DNA from: Chitinophagaceae bacterium UBA4857
GTDB taxonomy: Bacteria > Bacteroidota > Bacteroidia > Chitinophagales > Chitinophagaceae
Direction of reading: 5' to 3'
Assembly: GCA_002399735.1 (NCBI GenBank)
Contig: DHEF01000017.1
Coordinates: forward strand, 83,275-137,600
Length of the DNA: 54,326 nt
Shown here: positions 42,944-52,199 of the stretch, piece by piece
Layout of the letters: each line of letters starts with the position of its first letter
Numbering within the stretch: the stretch's first letter is position 1
The notes under the pieces: generated by a model
Told to the model about the DNA's origin: nothing
The model's database searches: none
The model's input: the letters and a program-made list of their open reading frames with translations, nothing else
Position numbers and translations under genes: made by a program

Positions 42944-44497
42944 TTATTTTTGAGGAACAACAGCAAGCACTTTATCAAACCCATTAAAGGTTTTAATATT
43001 GGCATTATCAATATTTCCCGCTCCGATATTTATTAATGGCAAAAGCCTAACCTTACCTTCAGTACCATTATAGGTAGATAAGATTAACTGTTTGTTATTA
43101 GTAGCGATATAGGATGATTGATTAGGATAACCATACTGACGATAAATATCTAATGTAGTGATAGACTCTCCAGCAGGAACTGTATATCTTTCTTCAATAA
43201 TTGCAGAAGCTCCCGCATAAATCACTGCATAAATTTTAGTAGCAGTGGCATAATACATCACGCTTTGGTTATCCAATAAAACAAATTGTGTAGCGTTGGC
43301 TATTTCTGGAGCAGTAGAAAGATCAATCTTTTTCACTCCTCTGGGAGCCACATAAGGCTCACCATAATTATACACCCCAGCATCAAAAACCAATAACTCA
43401 AAAGCTCCGCTGGTTTTATCTTTCAATAAATGTAAAAAACCCCTATCTACAGATATACCGGCAGCAACATTTGTCTTGTTCGGATAATTTCCTGAATTAA
43501 TACCATTATATTCTTCATTAGGAGAAAAATATTGGGCTTTATCGGCAATTGCTGAAACGCCTTGTATATATCCGAACTTGCTGTTTTTATCGTCATAATA
43601 ATGTATTCTTAATGCAGGATCATAAGTTTGCGCATTGGTTGAGTTAGCATTTAGTGCAATGATCTTGGGAATAGGTTGAGCATATAAAGACTGAACGCCA
43701 ATTTTTGCTGCCGTAGCAAACCAACCAAAATATAGCATATTATTACCCAAGTAAACATCATTCTGGTAACAATAGTAAAATGAAGTAGGTGAAATATCAG
43801 CAGGAGGTATTACAAATAAATCATTTTTATCACCTACATATGAATAATCTAATGTATTATACGCATACATGTTATTATTTGTTAATGCATATACTCTATT
43901 TCCGCCACGTACATTAGCAAAATAAAGATCATGAACCAATCCACTTATACCAGTACCATTAGCTCCTGTCAATATATTTCTTTTCACAGAAACATCCGTA
44001 TAATTAGTAGTAACTTCCGGACTCATAATATGTGAAAAGTCTGTATTAGCATTATCCTTTGTAGTAGCAATGACCAACCCTTCGCCTATGTTGTTTAATA
44101 TAGTAAGTTGCCAGTAGTGTATGGCTTGCAGCTTATTATCGATATTAGTTACATAAAGTTTTAATGTATGATAATTAGTTCCGGTATTAGGAATTAAGCC
44201 TACTTCGTAACTTAATATTTCCGACTCACTGATAGTTATAAAAGCAGTGTCCCTGGGATCAGGATTTATCTTCCACGTATAGGTGTACTTTGATTTATCA
44301 GATCCATCAAAATTTATTTTTGGATCTAATTGCAAAGTATTAAACTGATAAACAGATATGGCTTCTGCTAAAGTATATCCAAACGTTATGTCGGGCAAAG
44401 AATTATCCGACAATGAACTATCATCCTTACGACATCCTACAAAAAGCAGGAAAGCAGTGGCAATAGCAGTCAAAAGAAATATTTTAATACGTTTCAT
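42944..44497 (-). CDS. PKD-like family lipoprotein
   Basis: A 517-residue lipoprotein of the PKD-like family usually found beside SusD, DUF4843 and DUF5117 protease genes. The signal MKRIKIFLLTAIATAFLLFV ends with Gly-Cys22, followed by RKDDSS. An Ig/PKD-like domain (about 35-145) contains LDPKINFDGSDKSKYTYTWK and VTNIDNKLQAIHYWQLTI. A larger strand-rich domain with repeated NKIY-like motifs follows (NNMYAYNTLDYSYVG, ATKIYAVIYAGASA), probably a beta-propeller. A surface binding role next to SusC/SusD is inferred. The 154-bp gap upstream contains a repeat pair, and the gap downstream is 77 bp. Confidence 0.83.
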   Translation of the reverse strand: MKRIKIFLLTAIATAFLLFVGCRKDDSSLSDNSLPDITFGYTLAEAISVYQFNTLQLDPKINFDGSDKSKYTYTWKINPDPRDTAFITISESEILSYEVGLIPNTGTNYHTLKLYVTNIDNKLQAIHYWQLTILNNIGEGLVIATTKDNANTDFSHIMSPEVTTNYTDVSVKRNILTGANGTGISGLVHDLYFANVRGGNRVYALTNNNMYAYNTLDYSYVGDKNDLFVIPPADISPTSFYYCYQNDVYLGNNMLYFGWFATAAKIGVQSLYAQPIPKIIALNANSTNAQTYDPALRIHYYDDKNSKFGYIQGVSAIADKAQYFSPNEEYNGINSGNYPNKTNVAAGISVDRGFLHLLKDKTSGAFELLVFDAGVYNYGEPYVAPRGVKKIDLSTAPEIANATQFVLLDNQSVMYYATATKIYAVIYAGASAIIEERYTVPAGESITTLDIYRQYGYPNQSSYIATNNKQLILSTYNGTEGKVRLLPLINIGAGNIDNANIKTFNGFDKVLAVVPQK

Positions 44498-44570
44498 GTA
44501 TATTCTTTTTATAAGATTATTTTAAAGTAATACAACAAATACATTATAGTCTATTATCGATTTGTTGTTA

Positions 44571-44631
44571 AAGCTCATCCGTGTTACAGCTGTTGAACGG
44601 AGCGTCGCAAGGAACGATCATCCGTGTTACA
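44571..44631 (+). repeat. Dispersed repeat inside the uptake operon, left of DUF4843 gene
   Basis: The core GAACGGAGCGTCGCAA is at 44595-44610. The word TCATCCGTGTTAC occurs twice, at 44575-44587 and 44618-44630, once on each side of the core. It is in inverted orientation to the copy at 45433-45480 on the other side of the DUF4843 gene. Confidence 0.7.
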
Positions 44632-44651
44632 AAAGCTAATAACATAAATAT

Positions 44652-45371
44652 TTATGGATATAAATTTTTATCCCAATACTTAGGTACAATCGGCTGCCCC
44701 ACCGCTACACCATCATTATGTACTAGTATATCATTCGGATGATCTATATTCCACTTTTTAACATAATTACCAAACTTAACACCTAATGCTTCTGCACCAG
44801 GTTGCTGTATAGTGGTAAAAACTGATGCAGGAAAAGTGGTTAACCCAGTAAGCTCAACAATTAACTTATATGCACTTGTACTTGGACTTTGTGTAAAAAA
44901 TACTCGGTAGTAGGTCCAGGTTGGTATTACCACTTTATCTGACCAAGTGATAGTATGAATTTGGGTTTCAACATTTCCGGCATTTAAATCACTTGTTCCT
45001 TTAATTTTCAATACTGCTTTTACTTCGCTTGTGGCCAACTCAGGTGCATTTTTTATTTTAACTCTTAATACACCTTCAAACGCTCCTGCTTTTACCTCAC
45101 CCCCTAATATTTCATACAAATTAGATGGAGCATTGGTACCCTCAGCTACTATATCTGCCGTAAAAGCCCTGTCCTTATCAAATGCATTACCAATTATCCT
45201 CACCGGAATTTCGTGAATACGTTCCCCGGTGCTATTGCCCAAAAAAGTATATACACTAGTTGTGTTTATAAAATTAATCGCAGGTGATGCGCTGAAAGAA
45301 AGTGGGTCACTCTTTTTACACGACATCAAAATAATTGTTATAAAAAAAATATATTTAAAAATAGATTTCAT
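44652..45371 (-). CDS. DUF4843 family lipoprotein
   Basis: A 239-residue lipoprotein with signal MKSIFKYIFFITIILMSC (Cys18) followed by KKSDP. The mature part starts with a Calx-beta/Ig-like strand region (INFINTTSVYTFLG, IPVRIIGNAFDKDRAFTADI, EGVLRVKIKNAPELATSEVK) and ends with a conserved LGVKFGNYVKKWNIDHPNDI stretch, typical of DUF4843 proteins near RagB/SusD genes. Function is unknown; it may help SusC/SusD bind substrate. The ATG at 45371 begins the signal peptide; an in-frame extension of 37 codons would cover repeat DNA. Inverted copies of the dispersed repeat flank it on both sides. Confidence 0.82.
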   Translation of the reverse strand: MKSIFKYIFFITIILMSCKKSDPLSFSASPAINFINTTSVYTFLGNSTGERIHEIPVRIIGNAFDKDRAFTADIVAEGTNAPSNLYEILGGEVKAGAFEGVLRVKIKNAPELATSEVKAVLKIKGTSDLNAGNVETQIHTITWSDKVVIPTWTYYRVFFTQSPSTSAYKLIVELTGLTTFPASVFTTIQQPGAEALGVKFGNYVKKWNIDHPNDILVHNDGVAVGQPIVPKYWDKNLYP

Positions 45372-45432
45372 AAAATGCTTTTTAATAAATTGTTTCAATA
45401 TGGTTATTTGGTTGACCAGCCTTTGTACCTTG

Positions 45433-45480
45433 ATGAAGCATCGTTGCGACGCTCCGTTCATCTGCAAACCGCTAATCAAC
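45433..45480 (-). repeat. Dispersed repeat inside the uptake operon, right of DUF4843 gene
   Basis: The core (read on the minus strand) is at 45444-45459, with TGTTGATTAGCGGTTTGCAG before it and CGATGCTTCATCAAGG after it on that strand. It lies in the 117-bp gap between the SusD stop and the DUF4843 start. Orientation is opposite to the copy at 44571-44631. Confidence 0.7.
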
Positions 45481-45488
45481 ATTACCGA

Positions 45489-46952
45489 TTATTGTACTCT
45501 ATTACCTAACTCCAGTTCATTTTGGGGATAAGGCAACATATACAATTTATCATCCCCTTTAACAGTGCTGGGTAAACCACGGAAATTATCAAACCCCTTT
45601 CTTTTGTAATAAAAAAACAATTGCCCTTCTGCTACAAAATCTTTTTGGTATTCTTTTGTTATCTCGGCTGTTACTTGTTCTGCCGTTGCAGTCTCTGGTA
45701 TATCTTTTACAATCCCCCTGCTTTGGCGTACTTCATTTAACAACTGAATAGCTTTTATTCTATTATTCAACAATTCATACTCTGCTTCTATATAATACAT
45801 TTCCGACACCCTCATCATAGGGAAAAGCTTATTGCCGGTAGTGCCAAATGGCACTAGTAACTTAACAGGTATTCTGCCATTTCCATCCTGTATAAATTGT
45901 ACCAACGTCCTTTTGTCTACTGCACCAATTTGCGGGTCGTTTAATTCGTAAACCGTATTAAAGGAAGTTTCGTCCATAAATAAAGCGTTATTGTTTGATA
46001 CAGTAGGACTAGTTAAAACACCTGACCAAACTGGCAAATTATATACCTCTAAATGAAAAATATGTTCAGCGGCAAATAACCTGTCGGAGTTTGATGAGTT
46101 AGCATTATTAATTAAAACAGCATTGCTATTATCAATAACTTCTCTGGCCGCCGTAGCCGCTTTTTGCAAATCATTAGCACCACCCATCCAGGTATAAACT
46201 CTCGCTTCCAATGCTTTTGCAGCATAATAATTCATCCTTTTGTTTCTATTATTATAAAAACCATCCCGGTTTACATTCAGGTAGTAGTTAGCAGGTCGGG
46301 AAGCATTATCATAAATAGGATCTTCTTTTAATAAAGTTGTAGCCTCCTGAATATCCTTTAATAATAAGTTGAAGGTTTCGGTATAATTCTTTTGAGGAGT
46401 TAGCGCATTACCATACGCTGTTACATACGGAATAGCAGGAAAAGACGCCAAATCTGGACGACCGCTAAAATTTTCGTGCCCATATAAGCGTAGTAAATCA
46501 AAATGGAGGTATGCCCGTAAGGCTAAAAACTCTCCTTTGATAATTTTATAATTAATAGGATCAAAAATACTTGGCTTAGTATCCATTTGCGTAAGTGCAT
46601 TGTTAATACCCGCTATTGTTTTGTAAAGGCCCCAAAACATATCCGTATATCGTCTTCCAGCGATATGTTGATAGTTATATGTTTGTACCCGATAATAAAT
46701 AGACCCAGTTGTAAGAGGGTTGTATTGTTGCGCTAAAATATCAGTAGCTATGTAAGACTGAATTCCTCCGTAATGGTTATACTCACCCATACCTATATAA
46801 ACCCCCATTAAAGCATCCTTAAAACCAACTTCGCTACTTAATAAATCTTCTGATTTAATTTGGTTACTAGCTGTAACATCAAGAAACTTTTTACACGATG
46901 TTATACTAATTAAGCAACCTGCAATAAATATATATAGAACTGTTTTTTTCAT
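45489..46952 (-). CDS. SusD/RagB-family lipoprotein of the protease locus
   Basis: A 487-residue SusD/RagB protein. The lipoprotein signal MKKTVLYIFIAGCLISITSC ends at Cys20, followed by KKFLDVTASNQI, the usual SusD start. SusD motifs include LLSSEVGFKDALMGVYIGMG, YKTIAGINNALTQMD, GEFLALRAYLHFDLLRLYG near 140 and, at the end, EGQLFFYYKRKGFDNFRGLP with ENELELGN-like PYPQNELELGN. It follows the SusC gene by 10 bp. The ATG at 46952 was chosen because it starts the signal peptide. The ligand is probably peptide rather than glycan, inferred from the proteases downstream. Confidence 0.92.
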   Translation of the reverse strand: MKKTVLYIFIAGCLISITSCKKFLDVTASNQIKSEDLLSSEVGFKDALMGVYIGMGEYNHYGGIQSYIATDILAQQYNPLTTGSIYYRVQTYNYQHIAGRRYTDMFWGLYKTIAGINNALTQMDTKPSIFDPINYKIIKGEFLALRAYLHFDLLRLYGHENFSGRPDLASFPAIPYVTAYGNALTPQKNYTETFNLLLKDIQEATTLLKEDPIYDNASRPANYYLNVNRDGFYNNRNKRMNYYAAKALEARVYTWMGGANDLQKAATAAREVIDNSNAVLINNANSSNSDRLFAAEHIFHLEVYNLPVWSGVLTSPTVSNNNALFMDETSFNTVYELNDPQIGAVDKRTLVQFIQDGNGRIPVKLLVPFGTTGNKLFPMMRVSEMYYIEAEYELLNNRIKAIQLLNEVRQSRGIVKDIPETATAEQVTAEITKEYQKDFVAEGQLFFYYKRKGFDNFRGLPSTVKGDDKLYMLPYPQNELELGNRVQ

Positions 46953-46962
46953 GGTAAATAAT

Positions 46963-49900
46963 TTAGAAGGTGGCTGAAATTGACAATGACATGGTTCTGG
47001 AAAAAGGATAACTTGTACCTCTCTCAATGCGAATAGAACTGAACTTAGAAATCTCGTTCATATTAAACGCCACTTTCAAACGTTGCATGCCCAACTTCTT
47101 CACCGTTTTATCCTGAAATAAATAATACACATTTACCGCAGCTAAATCCAGTTCATTTCTATTTTGCACAAAACGAGTAGTGGCTCTTGTTACCTCTTGT
47201 GTTGAAGTAAATAAACCATCCCCGTCTGGGTCATAACTAAACTCACCCAACTTTTTATACAACACATTCTGTCCTTGTTCCGTCCATCTGCCAGTCAGTA
47301 CACGCTTATCTACGTTATAAAGCATATTTACATTCTCTACACGATCCACTAAAGTTTGGTTATATAACTGGCCGCCTCCTAAGTAACGAGCAGTTACATT
47401 TAAACCCCATCCTTTAATCTCTAAATTAACACCAAAAGTACCTTGGTATCTTGGGCGACCATATCCTGCATTCACCATGTTATTAGCATCCCATAAATAA
47501 GTAGTAGTTCCATCAGGGTTTTGATAAACCTCTAAACCTGTAGCAGGATCTATACCTAATGAAGGTACCGCCCAGATAGTATGCAAAGAGCCCCCTTCGT
47601 AATAACGTTTTACAGGCACACTGTTTCCTTTAAATGAAGCAGAGTCAGTCATCTTATCATTATAGGCTTTCATAGCATCGGATAAAGCCAAAATCTTATT
47701 CAGATTGGTTTCTATACTTCCATACACATTTACAAAATCTCTCCCCTTTTGGTATACATTATAAGAAACATAAGCTTCTATACCCTTGTTTTGTACTTTT
47801 CCCAAGTTTTCATAAACTGTATTAAAACCGGAGGATGGCACAACTGTAATAGGTGTAACCAGATTTTCAGTATAGCTATTATAATAATCAAAGCGTCCGC
47901 TTAATCGTCCAATACGCAAGTCAATACCCGCATTATAGTCTAACTTATTCTCCCAACGCAAATCAGGATTACTTAAGCCCACCAAATATGTGCCTGGAAA
48001 ACCTTGGTACAATGCATCCTGATAATATTGATAAGTAGCAATGGACACATTGGTTGTAAAATTTGGATTACCGGATGTTCCGATAGACCCCCTTAATCTT
48101 AACTCATCTACAAACGGTAACGTCCTTTTAATAAAATCTTCCTGATGCAGGTTATAACCCAAACCTAAACTATAAAAAAGTCCCCATCTTTGATTAGCCC
48201 CAAATTGTGAGGAAGCACTTCCCCTAAAACTAAAGTCTGCCAAAAATCTTTCATCATATGAATAGTTCGCTGCAAAGAAACCACCCAGGTCTCGAATAAT
48301 AGATGCTATACCGGTTGGTCTGCTATTTAAGGCATATCCACGACCAAAAGTCACATCTTCCATCCTATCACTTGAAAAACCTTCAACTCTGTGTATTAAT
48401 TCGCTAAATTTTCTTTCGCTTACTGATATACCAGCATTTGCACCTATCACATTAAGACCAAATACATTGCGATAATTAGCTGTTAAGTCACCACTAACAT
48501 AATTGCTTTTACCATTATTTAATTGATATAATCCTTTTCTCAAACGAGCCTCATCATTAGCAGTATATTCTGGAGCATCAAATTTTGTATGATTCGATGG
48601 TTCAAAAGAATTAGCCTCGCTGGTTTTATTATCAACACCAAAACGACCAACCAGTCTAAATTGATTGTTTAACATCCATTCTATATAAAAGTTATTGGTG
48701 AAATTGAAATAACTATTATCATACCTTGTATTAGTGGTAGAGTTAAAGAAAGGATTGGTCACCCTTGATTCATCATACCGGTTTATTTCCGCATAAAAAG
48801 GGATTGTGCCATCAGCATTTTTTGCAACCCAATAGGGGTTCATTTTCACATAATCATCAAAAGAACCATAAGGAGATTCTACAGAAGTATTGGAAGTAAC
48901 ACTCATAATATTTCTAAAAAGAAATTTTTTAACCCTGTAAGATGCGGTTAAATTACCGCCCACATTTCTACGAGATGAACCAATCATTACACCCTGAACA
49001 TCACGATAACTTAAGTCTCCAATCACATTCAACCCCTGATTCCCCAACTCAATACCTAAAGTATGTTTATGTCCGATTCCTTCACGTAATGGCTTGGCTA
49101 TCCAATCTGTATTTAGTCCTTCCAGAGCAAGTTTTCTTCGCTCATTATACATCTGTTGATAAATAATGGATCGACGAATATCATTCGCTTTATAAAACCC
49201 ATCTAATACCTCTGCATCTAATTTTTCGTTCGCATTTGCCAGGTTATAACTGGTTAAGTCCGGTACTTCAATATCTAAAGCCCCATTATAATGTACAAAT
49301 ACACGGTTACCGACCGATTTTTTAGTTTCTACTACCACAACACCATTGGCTGCTCTGGCACCGTATACGGCTTTAGAAGCTGCATCTTTTAAAATGGTAA
49401 TAGATTCTATTCGATTAATATCAAGGTCAAAAATTCTTTCTACACTTGCTTCAAAACCATCCAAAATAAACAAAGGTTCATTAGGATTTTTTACATAATT
49501 GCCTTTTATACCATCAATAGTATTGCCTAAATTTTCGAATGTAGAAGTACCACGTATTTGAATATTGGGCATAGCATTCGGGCTTGAACCTAAAGCAAAG
49601 TTGTCAACAAACATGGAAGGCATCAGATTTTTCAACGTTTGAAACACATTAGCATTACCTACTCTTCTAAGATCGTCGTTATTATAGGTAACTGCGGAGC
49701 CGGTATATGTTGATTTATTTCTGTTATAATAACCAATTGCCACTACTTCATTTAAATCCTGCGCTTTTAGTTGTAAGCGTACTATTAAATTTGTGTTGTT
49801 CTCATTTACTCTTTCCTCCACCGGTTGGTAGCCTAACATTGATATTTGTAATATACCTGCACTACCCATTGTTATAATAAACTCTCCTTTATCATTTGTA

Positions 49901-50466
49901 GCCACACCTATCGCAACACCTTTTACCAAAATTGTTGCTCCTGCTAAAGGTTCTCCCGTTTTTGCATCTACAACTCTTCCCTTTATTTCTAATGGGGGAA
50001 CAACATTTTCAACAGCTACTTGCATATTTTTCTTAACAGGAACCGGACTTTTTTCTTTTACCGAAATTATTTTATCGCCGACCAATTCCCATGTAAGATC
50101 TTGATCTTTAAATATTAATGCTAACGCTTGTTGCACCGATACATTTCTGATTGACAATGTTACTGGCTTACTGCGCTGCATTAACTGATCCTGATACACA
50201 ACGGCTAGACCCGTTTGTTTTTTTACAAGTTGTAATACTTTTGTTAATGGTTCACCATTAACCTGTATGGTTATCTGCCCATACGTTCGGGCATTTACCT
50301 GCATACTTAATACTAATAACAAAAACGCCAGGTATTTCATGGCTAGTGAAAAAGTTTTACAAGACCGACCTGTTGTTTTTTGAAAAACCAGGCCTTCAGA
50401 CAAAAATGAGATGAATCGTCCCCGGGTTAGATCAGGACTAATTTTGTCTCGAGCAGTTAGATGCAT
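46963..50466 (-). CDS. SusC/RagA importer with STN signalling domain
   Basis: A 1167-residue outer-membrane importer. An N-terminal leader of 42 residues precedes the hydrophobic signal (MKYLAFLLLVLSMQVNARTYG), as is usual for FecR-linked SusC proteins; translation from Met43 is the alternative. The STN domain (about 66-137, VLQLVKKQTGLAVVYQDQLM) contacts a FecR-type anti-sigma factor in the periplasm. A carboxypeptidase-regulatory-like domain (160-232) follows, then LNEVVAIGYYNRNKSTYTGS as TonB region and plug (LMPSMFVDNFALGSSPNAMP, IQIRGTSTF, LFILDGFEASV). The rest is the barrel. It lies 90 bp after the FecR gene and 10 bp before SusD. It senses and imports the substrate of this locus. Confidence 0.94.
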   Translation of the reverse strand: MHLTARDKISPDLTRGRFISFLSEGLVFQKTTGRSCKTFSLAMKYLAFLLLVLSMQVNARTYGQITIQVNGEPLTKVLQLVKKQTGLAVVYQDQLMQRSKPVTLSIRNVSVQQALALIFKDQDLTWELVGDKIISVKEKSPVPVKKNMQVAVENVVPPLEIKGRVVDAKTGEPLAGATILVKGVAIGVATNDKGEFIITMGSAGILQISMLGYQPVEERVNENNTNLIVRLQLKAQDLNEVVAIGYYNRNKSTYTGSAVTYNNDDLRRVGNANVFQTLKNLMPSMFVDNFALGSSPNAMPNIQIRGTSTFENLGNTIDGIKGNYVKNPNEPLFILDGFEASVERIFDLDINRIESITILKDAASKAVYGARAANGVVVVETKKSVGNRVFVHYNGALDIEVPDLTSYNLANANEKLDAEVLDGFYKANDIRRSIIYQQMYNERRKLALEGLNTDWIAKPLREGIGHKHTLGIELGNQGLNVIGDLSYRDVQGVMIGSSRRNVGGNLTASYRVKKFLFRNIMSVTSNTSVESPYGSFDDYVKMNPYWVAKNADGTIPFYAEINRYDESRVTNPFFNSTTNTRYDNSYFNFTNNFYIEWMLNNQFRLVGRFGVDNKTSEANSFEPSNHTKFDAPEYTANDEARLRKGLYQLNNGKSNYVSGDLTANYRNVFGLNVIGANAGISVSERKFSELIHRVEGFSSDRMEDVTFGRGYALNSRPTGIASIIRDLGGFFAANYSYDERFLADFSFRGSASSQFGANQRWGLFYSLGLGYNLHQEDFIKRTLPFVDELRLRGSIGTSGNPNFTTNVSIATYQYYQDALYQGFPGTYLVGLSNPDLRWENKLDYNAGIDLRIGRLSGRFDYYNSYTENLVTPITVVPSSGFNTVYENLGKVQNKGIEAYVSYNVYQKGRDFVNVYGSIETNLNKILALSDAMKAYNDKMTDSASFKGNSVPVKRYYEGGSLHTIWAVPSLGIDPATGLEVYQNPDGTTTYLWDANNMVNAGYGRPRYQGTFGVNLEIKGWGLNVTARYLGGGQLYNQTLVDRVENVNMLYNVDKRVLTGRWTEQGQNVLYKKLGEFSYDPDGDGLFTSTQEVTRATTRFVQNRNELDLAAVNVYYLFQDKTVKKLGMQRLKVAFNMNEISKFSSIRIERGTSYPFSRTMSLSISATF

Positions 50467-50556
50467 AGTTTAGTTTTTGGTTTTAAGTAATAATTGCTAC
50501 TATATTAATACGGTTGCTTTTCCCTACTGCAACTTTAATTTTTATGTACAAACTTC

Positions 50557-51780
50557 TTAACGCTTCGTCTTCTTTACTATCACTTTCCTGTTATTTGCGT
50601 CTATTTCAAAATTCAATTCTTTATTCTCCAATACTTGCAATAACTCCAATAAGCTTACGCTACGTGAAATACCTTCACCTGTAAAACTTAAAGAAGAAGG
50701 AACTTCTGTTTCATAAACCACATCCACATCATACCATCTTTCCACTTGTCTCAATAGGGTTTTTAAATCAATATGTCGAAAAGATTGTAATCCATTTTTC
50801 CAAGCAGTAATCAATTCCACATCTACATTGTTTATTTTGGTCAACCCTCCACCCTGTTTTAAATTGCTTTGTTGACCAGGTTTTAACTCCATTTCTTCGC
50901 TACCTGCAACAACTTCCACACTACCTTCCAATAACGTAGTCTGTACTGCTGGTTCACCGGCGTAATTCATAACATTAAAATGAGTACCTAATACTCTTAC
51001 CTCAGCAATACCCGTATTTACTAAAAAAGGCTTTGTTTTATCGGGTGCTACTTCAAAGTAGGCCTCACCCTTTACAGATACCTTCCTTTCATTAGTGAGA
51101 AAAGTCACCGGATACGTAATAGAAGTGCCCGCATTTAACCATACCCGGCTCCCATCTGCCAAGGCCATATTTATAACTTTAGAGCCTCTAGGGTTTACCA
51201 ATGTATTGTATTGCATTTCACCAGCACTGTTAACACCTTCTGCTTCATACGCTATTTGACCATCTGCTAGCTTTACTAATTGTATATTACCTTGTTGAGC
51301 AAAAGCTCCGCTTCCCGCACTATCAAGATAAACAGTACTACCATCTGCCAAAATAATAGTTGCTCTGTTGGTTTCAGGTGCTTTTACATCAGGAACAACA
51401 TTTGTTATAGTCGATTTTTTTGATTTATTGTCTGTATAGTTTATCAGCCAATAACTTAAGACAGCCAACATAATAATAGCCGCAGCAGCCGTCATCCATC
51501 TTCGGATAGTATATCGTTTTTGTTGTTGAGGTAAAACCGAAATAGACTCAGGTAATTCTTTTTGGTTAATTGCAGCTATAAGCCTGGCCACCGCTTTGTT
51601 GGCTAAAGGTTCATTATCTTCTAATAAAAACTGAGCAGTTTGAGATTTCTCATCAATAAACCGGGCTAATATTTCCTGATTCTCTTTCTGCTCTATTTGA
51701 TGTAGAAATAAAGCCAGCTTCTCGCCGGTGAGTTCACCTGCTTCATATAAAACCAATAATTGTTCAAATGATTCTGTCAT
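50557..51780 (-). CDS. FecR-family anti-sigma factor
   Basis: A 407-residue inner-membrane regulator. The cytoplasmic N-terminus (1-90) holds the sigma factor. A single membrane segment spans about 96-115 (MTAAAAIIMLAVLSYWLINY). The periplasmic FecR domain (about 175-275) contains PRGSKVINMALADGSRVWLN, ITYPVTFLTNERKVSVKGEA and FEVAPDKTKPFLVNTG. The C-terminal DUF4974 domain (about 325-400) has ITAWKNGLQSFRHIDLKTLL and WYDVDVVYE. Together with the STN domain of the next gene, it relays substrate binding at SusC to the ECF sigma factor. It lies 90 bp before the SusC gene but 419 bp after the sigma gene. Confidence 0.93.
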   Translation of the reverse strand: MTESFEQLLVLYEAGELTGEKLALFLHQIEQKENQEILARFIDEKSQTAQFLLEDNEPLANKAVARLIAAINQKELPESISVLPQQQKRYTIRRWMTAAAAIIMLAVLSYWLINYTDNKSKKSTITNVVPDVKAPETNRATIILADGSTVYLDSAGSGAFAQQGNIQLVKLADGQIAYEAEGVNSAGEMQYNTLVNPRGSKVINMALADGSRVWLNAGTSITYPVTFLTNERKVSVKGEAYFEVAPDKTKPFLVNTGIAEVRVLGTHFNVMNYAGEPAVQTTLLEGSVEVVAGSEEMELKPGQQSNLKQGGGLTKINNVDVELITAWKNGLQSFRHIDLKTLLRQVERWYDVDVVYETEVPSSLSFTGEGISRSVSLLELLQVLENKELNFEIDANNRKVIVKKTKR

Positions 51781-52199
51781 TAAGGCATTGTTATTTTATT
51801 ATTAAATACAAGGCAGTAGTTATTAAAGACGCATGCCAAATTATATACGCACGAAAAAAACAGTTTATTTTTTGATTTTTTAAACTCTTGCATTAAGTAA
51901 CTAAAAAACAGTCTATTAGGATTGGTTTTTTATTAAACGGAGGGCTCTATGTAATAGTTCTTATCATCAAACACATCCATACTATAATATCTGTTATTGT
52001 AATAACACACCCGTCGCATGGCACGATGATGATAAGCGAACGGGACGATGCAGTGAGTGACACAAGAGACGATCATCTGTGTTAATATTGTTGGTAATAC
52101 AAAAAACCTGACTTAAAAAATCAGCAGCCACGCTAATAAATTACCAGTATTACTAATCTTAATTTAAATGTAAAAAAAATGTATGCTGGATAACAGATT
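51781..52199. other. Unusually long gap between sigma and FecR genes
   Basis: 419 bp with no gene. It contains the degenerate dispersed repeat at 52030-52085 and a GTAATAC/GTATTAC inverted pair (52094-52100 and 52148-52154). The region next to the FecR start is AT-rich. In most loci of this kind the two genes lie within about 100 bp. No TAnnTTTG promoter was found close to the FecR start. The long gap allows a separate promoter recognised by the ECF sigma factor, which would not match the housekeeping consensus. Confidence 0.55.
52030..52085 (+). repeat. Degenerate dispersed repeat copy
   Basis: Left flank GATAAGCGAACGGGACGATG and right flank GACGATCATCTGTGTTA match the copy at 35561-35620. 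The central core is altered to GCAGTGAGTGACACAA. CCCGT (about 52007-52011) and ACGGG (52040-52044) can also pair. Confidence 0.6.
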
